Below, in pieces: positions 16,915 to 25,874 of a stretch of DNA of 64,000 bases (the stretch's first letter is position 1; every line of letters begins with the position of its first letter). The DNA lies in the NCBI RefSeq assembly GCF_042664895.1, contig NZ_JBHTBQ010000001.1, positions 120,581 to 184,580 on the forward strand, in the 5' to 3' direction. The translations under genes and the position numbers were made by a program. Under the pieces are notes generated by a model. It was not told where the DNA came from and made no database searches. It was given only the letters and a program-made list of their open reading frames with translations. The DNA comes from Iodobacter arcticus (GTDB lineage Bacteria > Pseudomonadota > Gammaproteobacteria > Burkholderiales > Chitinibacteraceae).

Positions 16915-18153
16915 TTACGGCGCAATATGGTTTTTATATAATTTATTGTATTCGGATTCACCAAAATACTTAATATATTCTTGCGTAGCAAAGGCATCCA
17001 TGGTGCCGGATATATAATCGGTAATCAGGCGGGTTCTATTTTCCTTGCCTACGCGGTAGCGCAGCTCGGCAGGGAATAGTTGCAGGTCTGGATTATATTG
17101 CTCATCCGAATAAACCTGAAATAAACCACGAATAATATTCTCGCCGCGTTTCTCGTATTGCAGAATGCTTTTCTTTTTAAGAATCATTTTAGATAAAACA
17201 TTCTTTAAGCCCGCCGCTAGCTTAGCGTGTTGGCGGTAGCCTATTTCTTCAACTCCATTATTATTCACCACTGCAATATCCTGGCAAAGGGTATGGATAA
17301 TCGTTGAAGTAAGCTCTTTAATAAAGATATAAGAGTATTCTTCCGAGGTGCGCATTAAATAAGCATCCCCGGCTTCTTTTTGGCAGGCTTCAATAATGTC
17401 TTTAAACGTATCGTAAGCACTATTGTATTTTTCGTTAATTTTAAACGAGTACAGCAGCTCGCCCATATCTACCATATCGGCATTAATGGCGTCTTCCAAA
17501 TCATGGGCGGCATAGGCGATTTCATCGGCAATATCCATGATTTGCGCGTCGATGCTTTTGATATCTTTAATATCGTGTTTATCTAACTGCTCTTTTAAGA
17601 AATGATAATTATCGTCGTAGAGAAATTTATTCGGGTTTTCTGCCGAAGTATGAAAGTACTTAATCGTGCCCCATATGGTGCGCAGGGTTAAATTTAGGCC
17701 GGAGTAATGAATACTTTTGGTTTCTAAGTTGTGCACTATTCTAAATGCCTGCGCATTGCCCTCGTAGCCGCCTACTTCTTTAGAGAGCGAATGCAAAATT
17801 CGCTCGCCATGATGGCCAAATGGCGGGTTGCCAATATCATGAATCAGCGCGCAGGTTTCGGTAACGGCTGGGTACTTTAGGCCTAAATCCATGGCAATGC
17901 TGCGGGCAATTTGGGCTACTTCTAAGCTATGCGTTAGGCGGTTGCGGCTAAATTTGGTGTTGTTTACGCTAAGCAGCTGCATTTTGCCTTGCAGACGGCG
18001 GAAGGAGGAGCTGTATAAAACGCGGGCGTAATCGCGCATATAGTTATCACGGTCTCTGCCGCCTATGCTTTTTTCGGCGTGGAAGCGGTAGGCTAATTTT
18101 TCGGCTTCATTTTCTTTATGCTGCGCAAATTCTATGGTTTGGGCTGAGTACAT
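16915..18153 (-). CDS. dgt: dGTP triphosphohydrolase-like HD protein
   Basis: A 412-residue HD-domain dNTP triphosphohydrolase. The metal-binding residues are visible in NRLTHSLEVAQIAR (His), ALIHDIGNPPFGHHGE (His-Asp plus the helper histidines) and DIADEIAYAAHDLEDAI (Asp). The N-terminal signature RDRDNYMRDYARVLYSSSFRRLQGK is typical of Dgt. The enzyme hydrolyses dGTP, and in many members other dNTPs, to the nucleoside and triphosphate, shaping dNTP pools and in some cases phage defence. ATG 18153 has AAGGA seven bases upstream; the TTG/ATG forms further up are weaker. Confidence 0.9.
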   Translation of the reverse strand: MYSAQTIEFAQHKENEAEKLAYRFHAEKSIGGRDRDNYMRDYARVLYSSSFRRLQGKMQLLSVNNTKFSRNRLTHSLEVAQIARSIAMDLGLKYPAVTETCALIHDIGNPPFGHHGERILHSLSKEVGGYEGNAQAFRIVHNLETKSIHYSGLNLTLRTIWGTIKYFHTSAENPNKFLYDDNYHFLKEQLDKHDIKDIKSIDAQIMDIADEIAYAAHDLEDAINADMVDMGELLYSFKINEKYNSAYDTFKDIIEACQKEAGDAYLMRTSEEYSYIFIKELTSTIIHTLCQDIAVVNNNGVEEIGYRQHAKLAAGLKNVLSKMILKKKSILQYEKRGENIIRGLFQVYSDEQYNPDLQLFPAELRYRVGKENRTRLITDYISGTMDAFATQEYIKYFGESEYNKLYKNHIAP

Positions 18154-18283
18154 GGTGATCCTTAAGTGCTGCAATCTCAGGCTGAATGTCAGCTGGGATG
18201 TTTGAATTTGTAGGGCTGTGTTTGTTTAGCTAAAAACCAATCCCATCATGGTACGGCCAAGCAATGACAAGCATTAAATCATC

Positions 18284-18680
18284 GTAGGGCGGGTGCAACC
18301 CGCGTATTTTTTAGCATCGCTCGCGGGTTGCACCCCATACGCGCTAACCAAAGTCAAAAAGATCTTTTTAGTGCCTTCGGCACGTTGATTTAGGTGCGGC
18401 ACCCTCGCGGAGCATAAGTATCTGCACAAGTTTGATGTGTTCCCCCCTTTGAAAAAGGGGGGCTAGGGGGGATTTAGTACGGCATATCATTACTAAAAGA
18501 TAGCAGCTAATTCAAAAGCAAATCCCCCTCAATCCCCCTTTAACAAAGGGGGAAGCTACAGCTGAAGCACCGCCTAATTATCCCCGTGGGGACTACCTTT
18601 CTTAAACGGCCAGAAATACTAGTAAGCAAAGAAGGCTGCCCCGACCAGTACGAAGGCCCCTCATCTGCGGACATCTAATA
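18284..18680. repeat. Composite repeat: family A hairpin, family D split by a B element
   Basis: A family A hairpin (18284-18335) is followed by family D (AAAGTCAAAAAGATCTTTTT from about 18351, then AGTGCCTTCGGCACG). Family D is interrupted at about 18413 by a B element starting CATAAGTATCTGCA, with CCCCCTTTGAAAAAGGGGGG and AATCCCCCTCAATCCCCC inside. Family D then resumes at about 18585 (ACTACCTTTCTTAAACGGCC) and runs to 18680. Comparison with copy 1 at 447-668, which has no B element at that point, suggests insertion. This explains the long gap 18154-18833; I see no gene in it. Confidence 0.65.
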
Positions 18681-18833
18681 TTCTCAGATTACACAATCCT
18701 TCCCCTGCCTTAAAGCACACTCAGCTTAGCTGATTCATTCAACCGCCTGTGTACCTTTATCTCTGCCTGCCTGTGTCTTTGATTCGATTGCGGGTGCAAG
18801 TATAAAGTGGCTTTTGCTGATTGGATTTGCGCC

Positions 18834-20195
18834 ATGTCCGCCAAGCCTGTTAAAGCCTTGCCTATACAATTTTATCCGCGCCTGACTAAGGGGCGGTTTA
18901 ATAATTGGCGGGTATTGATGATTATTATTACCCAGTTGATTTTCTTTGGCTTGCCGTGGGTGCATTGGCAGGGGCAGCAGGCGGTTTGGTTTGATCTGGC
19001 GCGGCAGCAGTTTTTTGTGTTTGGGATAAATTTTTGGCCGCAGGATTTTATCTATTTAATGGCGCTGATGATGGCGGGGGCGTTTGCGCTATTTTTTTGG
19101 AGCACGCTTTCTGGGCGGATTTGGTGTGGCTATGCCTGTCCGCAAACCGTATATTCCACCATTATGCTGTGGATAGATCGCCTGACTGAAGGCTCGCATA
19201 CACAGCGGGCTAAGCTGGATGCCGCGCCGTGGTCGGTGAAAAAAGTGCTGCGCAAATCCAGCAAGCACGCGCTGATGTTGCTGTTTTGTTTTTGGACTGG
19301 CTTTAGTTTTGTGGGCTATTTTAGCCCGATCCGCGATATGGCAGGCGCTTTGCCTACGCTGTCTTTTGGGCCTATCGAATGGCTATGGATTTTTAGCTAT
19401 GGCAGCTTTACCTATGTGCTGGCGGGTTTGCTGCGTGAGCAGGTGTGTAAGCATATGTGCCCCTATGCACGTTTCCAAAGTGCGATGTTTGATCAGCAAA
19501 CCTTGGTGGTGGCTTACGATGCAGTACGGGGAGAGCCGCGTGGTGCTCAGCATAAAGCCACCGCACCGCAGGGTGATTGTGTGAATTGCAATATCTGTGT
19601 GCAGGTTTGCCCGGTGGGTATTGATATCCGCCAAGGCCTGCAATACGAGTGCATAGGCTGTGCCGCCTGTATTGATGCCTGTGATGTAGTGATGGATAAA
19701 ATCGAAAAACCACGCGGTCTGATTCGTTTTACCAATGAGCAAAATATGCAAAAGCCCGGCGCGGTGGGCTTAAGCTGGCAACATCTGCTGCGGCCAAGAG
19801 CGGCACTTTATGGCCTAGCCGTGGTACTTGTATTGGCGATTGCCAGTGTCTCGCTGATGCAGCGCCAGCCGCTCAAGCTGGATATCGCAAGGGACAGAAA
19901 CATCCTTGCGCGTGAAACCAACCGTGGCTGGCTGGAAAACAGCTACACCCTGCAACTGGGCAATAGCTCGGCCAGCGAGCAGCATTTAGAGCTAACGGTA
20001 GAGGGCCTGCCCGGCGTAGAGATCTATAGCGACGAGCCAGTGATTGCCCTGCCCGCAGGCAGTAACCGGCAGATTACCGTAAGGCTAGAAGTCGCCCAAT
20101 CCACTGGCAGCGTGCCGATTGTCTTCACCGCCAAAAGCCGCAACCACCCCGCGTGGAAAGTCAGCGCACAAAGCAGTTTTCTGGCGGTAAAGTGA
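18834..20195 (+). CDS. ccoG: CcoG (FixG/RdxA) cytochrome cbb3 oxidase assembly ferredoxin
   Basis: A 453-residue membrane iron-sulphur protein. Membrane helices include VLMIIITQLIFFGLPW, FIYLMALMMAGAFALFFWS, HALMLLFCFWTGFSFVGYF and LYGLAVVLVLAIASVSL. Cysteines lie in WCGYACPQTVY and REQVCKHMCPYAR, and two 4Fe-4S clusters are marked by CVNCNICVQVCPVGIDIRQ and CIGCAACIDACD. The C-terminal Ig-like domain is periplasmic. CcoG reduces copper for delivery to the cbb3-type oxidase. The ccoNOP genes are not in the window. ATG 18834 is preferred; GTG 18807 is an in-frame alternative. Confidence 0.93.
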   Translation: MSAKPVKALPIQFYPRLTKGRFNNWRVLMIIITQLIFFGLPWVHWQGQQAVWFDLARQQFFVFGINFWPQDFIYLMALMMAGAFALFFWSTLSGRIWCGYACPQTVYSTIMLWIDRLTEGSHTQRAKLDAAPWSVKKVLRKSSKHALMLLFCFWTGFSFVGYFSPIRDMAGALPTLSFGPIEWLWIFSYGSFTYVLAGLLREQVCKHMCPYARFQSAMFDQQTLVVAYDAVRGEPRGAQHKATAPQGDCVNCNICVQVCPVGIDIRQGLQYECIGCAACIDACDVVMDKIEKPRGLIRFTNEQNMQKPGAVGLSWQHLLRPRAALYGLAVVLVLAIASVSLMQRQPLKLDIARDRNILARETNRGWLENSYTLQLGNSSASEQHLELTVEGLPGVEIYSDEPVIALPAGSNRQITVRLEVAQSTGSVPIVFTAKSRNHPAWKVSAQSSFLAVK

Positions 20196-20209
20196 AGCCG
20201 GAATTACCT

Positions 20210-21622
20210 ATGCTTTACACTATGGCTGAGCGGCCTGTCAGGCCGCAATCCAGCCCTGAGTGTATGAGCAAATTTCAGCAATTAATCGACTTCTTTACTC
20301 TTGCCATCGACAGGGGGGATTACCAGCTTGGGGACAAGCTGCCCTCCTTGCGCTCGGTTTGCCAAACGCACCAAGTCAGTATGACCACCGCCAAAAAAGC
20401 CTTCTACGAGCTAGAGCGTCTGGCCTATGTTGAGGCCGAGCCGCGTGCGGCATTCAGAGTGATTGTGGCGGGACAGGGTAGAAAGGTCGATGCGCTGGCC
20501 GCTGGCGAGTTTGATCCACTCTGCCTTTTAGAGAACGTTGCCGCGCCATGGGGCTCGCCCTTTATCAATGCCGAGCTACTCGATACCCGTGCCCTGAATC
20601 GTGAATTAATGCGGGCCATGGCGTCTTATCCGCAAGCGCTTAATCATCAGCCCATGTTGGGTTTTGACCAGCTGCGCCGCCAGATCGCCCGCATGTATCA
20701 CAGCGAAGGCGTGCATCTGCATTGGGAAAATCTGATCGTTACCTGTGGTGGCATGGAAGCCTTATCGCTAGCGATTCAAGCCGTAGTGCAAGGCATTAGT
20801 AAGCCCTGCCTTGCCGTAGTCACGCCTGCATTCCCCGGCGTGCTTAGCCTGATTCGTCAGCTAGGAATCAGCGTGGTCGAAGTCGCCTCCGAGCCTAATT
20901 TAGATTTGCCCGCCCTTGGGGCGCTATTACAAGAGCAAGCCATTACCGCCTTGCTGGTGATGCCCAATTTTCAGCACCCCAGCGGGCGCTGCATGCCCGA
21001 GGCAGATAAACAAGCGCTGCTCGATTTAGCCTATCAGCACCAGCTAGCCATTATCGAAGACGATACTTACCGCGCCCTGCACTTTAGCGGGCAAGCCCCC
21101 CTGCCGCTTAAAGCCTACGACAGGCTGGGCCTTGTGCTGCATTGCTGCTCATTCAGCAAAACCATCGCCCCCGGTTATCGGGTCGGCTGGATAGAGCCAG
21201 GCCGCTGGAGCGATCGCATCCGCGCCCTTAAGTTTTGCAGCTCACTCAGCTCGCCACTCCCCAGCCAACTGGCGCTGGCCGCCTTACTCGCGGGCGATTT
21301 ACACACCCGCAGCATCGCCAAACTACGCGCCGAATTACAAAAACGCACTGACGCCATGCGCACCGACATCCTCGCCTGTTTTCCCGCTGGCACCCATGTA
21401 GAAATCCCCGCCGGCGGCTACCTGCTATGGATCACCCTGCCGCAAGCCATCGACCTAAGCGCCCTATTAAAAAAAGCCCTAACCCAAGGAATCCACTTCG
21501 CCCCCGGCTGGCTCTGCTACCCCCAAGGCGGGCCGCTGTGTAAGCAAATGCGCTTGAATGCTAGTTTTTATTTGGGGCAAAGGCAGGAGCTGGGGTGGTT
21601 GGGGGAGGGGGTAGTGGGTTGA
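20210..21622 (+). CDS. MocR/PdxR-type GntR regulator with aminotransferase domain
   Basis: About 470 residues: a GntR winged helix near the start (FQQLIDFFTLAIDRGDYQLGDKLPSLRSVCQTHQVSMTTAKKAFYELERLAYVEAEPRAAFRV) joined to a fold-type I aminotransferase domain. The PLP lysine sits in CSFSKTIAPGYRVGWIEPG, and PNFQHPSGRCMP and IEDDTYR are cofactor-contact motifs. Such proteins are regulators that sense PLP or amino compounds rather than enzymes. Start is uncertain: ATG 20210 follows GGAA, and ATG 20264 (MSKFQQ) would begin right at the DNA-binding domain. It follows ccoG by 14 bases, so the two may share a transcript without an obvious functional link. Confidence 0.87.
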   Translation: MLYTMAERPVRPQSSPECMSKFQQLIDFFTLAIDRGDYQLGDKLPSLRSVCQTHQVSMTTAKKAFYELERLAYVEAEPRAAFRVIVAGQGRKVDALAAGEFDPLCLLENVAAPWGSPFINAELLDTRALNRELMRAMASYPQALNHQPMLGFDQLRRQIARMYHSEGVHLHWENLIVTCGGMEALSLAIQAVVQGISKPCLAVVTPAFPGVLSLIRQLGISVVEVASEPNLDLPALGALLQEQAITALLVMPNFQHPSGRCMPEADKQALLDLAYQHQLAIIEDDTYRALHFSGQAPLPLKAYDRLGLVLHCCSFSKTIAPGYRVGWIEPGRWSDRIRALKFCSSLSSPLPSQLALAALLAGDLHTRSIAKLRAELQKRTDAMRTDILACFPAGTHVEIPAGGYLLWITLPQAIDLSALLKKALTQGIHFAPGWLCYPQGGPLCKQMRLNASFYLGQRQELGWLGEGVVG

Positions 21623-21759
21623 AGAATTTATTTTTATATTTTGTATGTTTTTTGTAAAAAAATTGTATGTATTTGTTTTGTTATTGTAAGCATTTGTGCT
21701 TTACTTAGCTGTTGCTACATAAAGTCTAAAATAGGTTAACCCTTATTTTTGGAGGATTT

Positions 21760-22653
21760 ATGCACCCAGATCACATTCCGTATGCCAAATATATGACGCG
21801 ATCACGGTTAGAGAAATCTATTAACTCACTTCTTGGAATCGTAGAAGGCATTGCGATTGATAGTTCAATTAATGCCTCAGAGTTGTCTTTTTTAGATCTC
21901 TGGTTGAGTGAACACTCTGATCTAAGAGGGCGTCATCCATATACGGAATTGATTCCTGTTATCCAAGCTGCAATTGTGGATGGAGTTCTAGCGAAAGATG
22001 AACATGACGATATTGTTTGGCTTTGTGAAAAATTGTGCTCAACTGAGTTTTTTAATAAGACAACGGCTGATCTTCAGCGTTTACACGCAATCTTAGCTGG
22101 TGTTGTTGCTGATGAAATCATATCGGAGGCTGAACTTTATGGTTTATCAGCATGGCTTCAAGAGCATGAACATCTTCGAACCTGTTGGCCATATGATGAA
22201 ATTGATAGTCTAATTATTGAAGTGATGCGAGATAAAAAAATTGATGAGGAAGAGCAAGTTTTGCTTAGGTGCTTTTTCTCAGAGTTTATTGCAATAATGG
22301 ATGATAGGGCAATAAAGTTTCCTATTGTTATAGAGAATCAAAGTGTTGTAGGTTTATGTGCAGTTTGCCCTGAGATTAAATTTGATGGAGCAAATTTTTG
22401 CTTTACTGGAGCATCTTCTCAATATAAACGCGCTTCTCTTATTGCAATTGTAGAAAGGCTTGGAGGAAAGGTTGCATCGTCATTAACAAAGGAAGTGCAG
22501 TATTTAATAATTGGTGCTAATGGCAACCCATTCTGGGCATATGCCTGTTATGGTCGAAAAGTAGAGAAGGCGGTTGAATTACGCAAGCAAGGTGTGCGAA
22601 TCTTGCTTGTTCACGAAAATGATTTTCATGATGCTGTAGCTGATGAGGGTTAA
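21760..22653 (+). CDS. BRCT-domain protein with TerB-like N-terminal half
   Basis: A 297-residue protein. Residues 1-190 are acidic and helical with repeated D/E-rich segments (IVEGIAIDSSINASELSFLDLWLSEH; LAGVVADEIISEAELYGLSAWLQEH), a pattern seen in TerB-like domains. Residues about 208-297 form a BRCT domain (KFDGANFCFTGASSQYKRASLIAIVERLGGKVASSLTKEVQYLIIG), like that of DNA ligase A. GGAGG precedes ATG 21760. The gene and its upstream DNA are clearly more AT-rich than neighbours and use AT-ending codons, suggesting recent transfer. A role in DNA damage or defence is plausible but unproven. Confidence 0.8.
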   Translation: MHPDHIPYAKYMTRSRLEKSINSLLGIVEGIAIDSSINASELSFLDLWLSEHSDLRGRHPYTELIPVIQAAIVDGVLAKDEHDDIVWLCEKLCSTEFFNKTTADLQRLHAILAGVVADEIISEAELYGLSAWLQEHEHLRTCWPYDEIDSLIIEVMRDKKIDEEEQVLLRCFFSEFIAIMDDRAIKFPIVIENQSVVGLCAVCPEIKFDGANFCFTGASSQYKRASLIAIVERLGGKVASSLTKEVQYLIIGANGNPFWAYACYGRKVEKAVELRKQGVRILLVHENDFHDAVADEG

Positions 22654-22736
22654 TGCACCTATTGAATATTTTAATATTGCTATATCTAGCCATGTAGCTT
22701 GGGTTAGAAGGTTTATTGCGTAACCTAATGGCTTTT

Positions 22737-22768
22737 CAATATTATTTTTATTTAAAAAAATAATATTG
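22737..22768. terminator. AT-rich terminator hairpin
   Basis: CAATATTATTTTT pairs with AAAAATAATATTG across a short loop, with T- and A-runs in the stem. It lies about 85 bases after the BRCT gene and is followed directly by a degenerate family A repeat (22768-22862, ending CTAACCCACCCTAC). Confidence 0.55.
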
Positions 22769-23003
22769 TAGAGCGCCAATAAACGAAGTGCATTGCACCG
22801 TTTTGTACGAAAAAGCGGTGGGTTACGCCAAAGGTAAAGCGCTTTTGTCTAACCCACCCTACGAAAGGCATGTGATATTTGTTTTTTATGCGTTTTATTA
22901 AATGAATTATTAACCGAAATAATTGCTCTGGGCTTTCATGCTATTGGTGTTGTGGCTTGGCTTTGTTATTTTTGCCATAGTAGAAAGTAAAAGCCACACG
23001 GTA

Positions 23004-23184
23004 CATAAGTATCTACATAAGTTTGATGTGTTCCCCCCTTTGAAAAAGGGGGGCTAGGGGGGGATTTTGCATTGCATCTCTTTACAAAAAAGCACCAAGC
23101 CAAGGCAAATCCCCCTCAATCCCCCTTTACAAAGGGGGAAGCTGTAGCTCTGAAGTGACGCCTAAAGTTGTGTAGATACTTATG
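23004..23184. repeat. B element: MITE-like, 14-base perfect inverted ends
   Basis: The ends CATAAGTATCTACA and TGTAGATACTTATG are perfect inverted repeats 181 bases apart. Inside are two further inverted arms: CCCCCCTTTGAAAAAGGGGG with AAATCCCCCTCAATCCCCC and CCCCTTTACAAAGGGGG. A degenerate family D end (GCCGAAGGCACTAAATAAAG) follows at 23217. Related copies lie at 18413-18580 and about 27838-27990. No open frame is inside. It accounts for most of the gap 22654-23362 before treR. Confidence 0.7.
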
Positions 23185-23362
23185 CCCCGCGGGGATACCG
23201 CAGCAAAATCAATCTGCCGAAGGCACTAAATAAAGAAGTTGCCCAGCTGCAGGTCGAGGCAGGCCTTAAACGCAAGCTCCACCTCCTCCCCAAACTGGCA
23301 TCAAAAGTCAGTTTCAGGCAGACTGCCTCTTATATTCTTGATTCCCCCGAAGTGATCCCTGC

Positions 23363-24067
23363 GTGAACAAATACAGCCAGATTTTTGCCGATATCGTTGC
23401 GGATATTGATAATCAGCGTTTGCAAAAGGGCGAGAAGATTCCTTCTGAATCTGAGCTGATGCAAAGCTATGCGGCAAGCAGAGGTACGGTGCGTAAGGCG
23501 GTGGATCAGTTGCAGGAGCGTGGCTATGTGCAAAAAATTCACGGCAAGGGGGTGTTTGTTTTAAAGCCGGGCAATATCGAGTTTCAACTCAGCGGTATTG
23601 TCAGCTTTAAAGAATCTTACGAGCGCTTGGGGCGGGCGGTGACGACGCAGATTGCTGATTTGCAATCGATTGCTGCCGATCGATCTCTGGCTAAGCTCTT
23701 GCAAGTGCCGGAAAAAACCGAGCTGGTGCGTATTAAGCGGGTGCGCAATATCGATGGCGAAAATGTGATTCTGGATATTAATTATTTTGTGGCCGAGCTA
23801 ATCCCTGGCCTTACGCCGCAAATTGCGCAGAATTCGATTTATGAATATATAGAGAAGGTGCTTAAGCTCAATATCTGCTATGCCCAGCGTGTATTTGAAG
23901 CCCAGCCCTGTATAGATGACGATCGCCGCTATCTGGATTTAAACGGCATGGATCATGTGATTGTGGTGAAAAACCATACTCATTTATACGATGGCCGTCA
24001 GTTTGAATACACCGAATCCCGGCACAGGCTAGATAAATTCTTTTTCTCTGATATTGCACGGCGTTAA
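23363..24067 (+). CDS. treR: Trehalose operon repressor, GntR family
   Basis: A 234-residue regulator. Residues 1-68 form a GntR winged helix (YSQIFADIVADIDNQRLQKGEKIPSESELMQSYAASRGTVRKAVDQLQERGYVQKIHGKGVFV), and the rest is a UTRA ligand-binding domain (FKESYERLGRAVTTQ ... LVRIKRVRNIDGENVILDINYF). The start is GTG 23363, with a weak ribosome site. In Gram-positive TreR of this type the inducer is trehalose-6-phosphate, made by TreB. Its gene precedes treB by about 300 bases holding a terminator and two perfect or near-perfect operator palindromes. This differs from the LacI-type TreR of E. coli. Confidence 0.9.
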   Translation: MNKYSQIFADIVADIDNQRLQKGEKIPSESELMQSYAASRGTVRKAVDQLQERGYVQKIHGKGVFVLKPGNIEFQLSGIVSFKESYERLGRAVTTQIADLQSIAADRSLAKLLQVPEKTELVRIKRVRNIDGENVILDINYFVAELIPGLTPQIAQNSIYEYIEKVLKLNICYAQRVFEAQPCIDDDRRYLDLNGMDHVIVVKNHTHLYDGRQFEYTESRHRLDKFFFSDIARR

Positions 24068-24158
24068 TTTCTACCGTCTGTCGGTTTTACTTTAGTCCTT
24101 ATTGGGTGTTTGTAGGCGGCTTACTCGGCGAGCCTCTATTTTTTATTTTATGCCCTGA

Positions 24159-24207
24159 ATGGCCCTGTTTTCCTCAGTTTGCTGAGTGAGTACAGGGCCA
24201 TTTTTTT
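24159..24207 (+). terminator. Terminator after treR
   Basis: ATGGCCCTGT and ACAGGGCCAT form a perfect 10-base-pair stem followed by seven T, ending the treR transcript before the treB promoter. Confidence 0.88.
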
Positions 24208-24281
24208 ACCTGCTTGTGGCCTATTTTCTTCTTTTGTATTGGGTTTGCATTAGGCTAAGTACTTATCCTTGGAATTAAACT

Positions 24282-24327
24282 ACTCGTACATACGAGTATT
24301 GACACAACTCGTCTGTACGAGTTAATT
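24282..24327 (+). promoter_or_regulatory. treB promoter with two TreR operators
   Basis: ACTCGTACATACGAGT (24282-24297) and ACTCGTCTGTACGAGT (24307-24322) are two copies of one palindrome with centres 25 bases apart. A consensus -35 TTGACA lies between them at 24299-24304, and a weak -10 (TTAATT, 24322-24327) follows 17 bases later, so the second operator fills the promoter spacer. Binding there would block RNA polymerase. Assignment to TreR is by position. Confidence 0.78.
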
Positions 24328-24363
24328 TGCGTCACTGTGAATATTACACAAAGAGGCAGATAG

Positions 24364-25821
24364 ATGAGCTACGACTACCGGCAGATTGCACAGCAGATCC
24401 TTGATTCAATAGGTGGGGCAGAGAATATCGAGCAAGCGGCGCACTGTATTACGCGGCTGCGGATTGCTTTAAAAGACGAGGGCAAAATCAATCATGAGGC
24501 GCTAAAGGCGGTTGAGCTGGTGAAAGGCCAGTTCAGCAATGGCGGCGTGTTTCAGATTGTGATTGGCTCGGGCGATGTGGATCGGGTTTATGCGCAGCTG
24601 ATTGATCTGGCCGGTAGAAGCGCGGCTACCGTGGCCGATGTAAAAGGCAGCGGCGACAATAAGCTCAACCCTTTGCAGCGCTTGGTAAAGATTTTCTCTG
24701 ATGTGTTTATGCCGATTCTGCCCGCGATTATTGTCGCTGGCCTGTTGATGGGGATAAACAATCTGCTCGGCGCTAAGGATATGTTTATCCCCGGCAAAAG
24801 TTTGCTGGATGCGTATCCGGGCCTGAGTGGCCTGTGGCAGCTGATTAATATGATGGCCAATACCTCTTTTGTATTCCTGCCTGCCTTGGTGGGCTGGTCG
24901 GCGGCCAAGCGTTTTGGCGGCAGCGAGGTGCTGGGTATTGTGCTGGGTCTTTTGCTGGTTCACCCCGATTTACTCAATGCATGGAATTACGGCAAGGCTG
25001 CAGCGGGGCTAGATGGCCAAGCGATTCCTTATTTCGATATTTTGGGCCTATTTAAGGTTGAGCGCGTGGGCTACCAAGGGCAGATCTTGCCTATCCTGGC
25101 GGCGACTTGGGTGATGAGTCAGGTAGAAATCTGGCTGAAAGCGCGTGTGCCAAATGCGATTCAACTGCTGGTGGTGCCGATTACTACGATTGTGATCAGC
25201 GGCGTGCTGGCTTTGGCGATAATCGGGCCGGTGGCGCGTGGCCTCGGTGTGTTGATTACCCAAGGCTTGGTGCAGGTTTTTGAAGTGGCCCCAGTGCTGG
25301 GTGCTGCTATTTTTGGTGCGCTGTATGCGCCACTGGTGATTACTGGCATGCACCATATGTTTATTGCGGTGGATTTGCAGCTGATTACCAGCCACGGCGG
25401 TACTTTTATCTGGCCGATTATTGCGCTATCTAATATTGCGCAAGGCAGCGCGGCGCTGGCGATGTTTTGCATTGCAAAAAGCGCCACCGAAAAAAGCATG
25501 GCGTCTACTTCGGCAATCTCTGCGTTCTCCGGCATTACCGAGCCTGCCATGTTTGGGGTGAATCTACGCTTTAAATATCCTTTCTACGCTGCGTTGATTG
25601 GCTCAGCCTGCGCTTCGGTGTTGATTACCCTAAACCACGTATTAGCTTCCGCCATTGGTGTGGGCGGCTTACCGGCGTTTATCTCGATTGTGCCGGTGCA
25701 TATTCCGGTATTCCTGCTCGGCACCTTAGTCGCCGTCATTGTGCCCTTTACGCTGACATGGCTGTTTGCCAAGCGCGCATCGTGGAAAGGCCAAGCGGCG
25801 TTGGCGGGGCAGTCGGTTTAA
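24364..25821 (+). CDS. treB: PTS trehalose transporter, EIIBC
   Basis: A 485-residue inner-membrane permease. Residues 1-85 form the EIIB domain with the phosphorylated cysteine Cys28 in AAHCITRLRIALKD. The EIIC domain follows with about ten membrane helices (PILPAIIVAGLLMGINNLLG, LGAAIFGALYAPLVITGMHHMFIAVDLQL and others), including the conserved ITGMHHMF and GITEPAMFG motifs. It imports trehalose as trehalose-6-phosphate. There is no EIIA domain, so it must borrow a glucose-type EIIA encoded elsewhere. AGAGGCAG precedes the start. TreC, further on, splits the product. Confidence 0.93.
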   Translation: MSYDYRQIAQQILDSIGGAENIEQAAHCITRLRIALKDEGKINHEALKAVELVKGQFSNGGVFQIVIGSGDVDRVYAQLIDLAGRSAATVADVKGSGDNKLNPLQRLVKIFSDVFMPILPAIIVAGLLMGINNLLGAKDMFIPGKSLLDAYPGLSGLWQLINMMANTSFVFLPALVGWSAAKRFGGSEVLGIVLGLLLVHPDLLNAWNYGKAAAGLDGQAIPYFDILGLFKVERVGYQGQILPILAATWVMSQVEIWLKARVPNAIQLLVVPITTIVISGVLALAIIGPVARGLGVLITQGLVQVFEVAPVLGAAIFGALYAPLVITGMHHMFIAVDLQLITSHGGTFIWPIIALSNIAQGSAALAMFCIAKSATEKSMASTSAISAFSGITEPAMFGVNLRFKYPFYAALIGSACASVLITLNHVLASAIGVGGLPAFISIVPVHIPVFLLGTLVAVIVPFTLTWLFAKRASWKGQAALAGQSV

Positions 25822-25874
25822 ATAGTGGGTGGATTTTGGGGGGAGGTTTGTGGGGTGAATAAATGGCGCACTGC

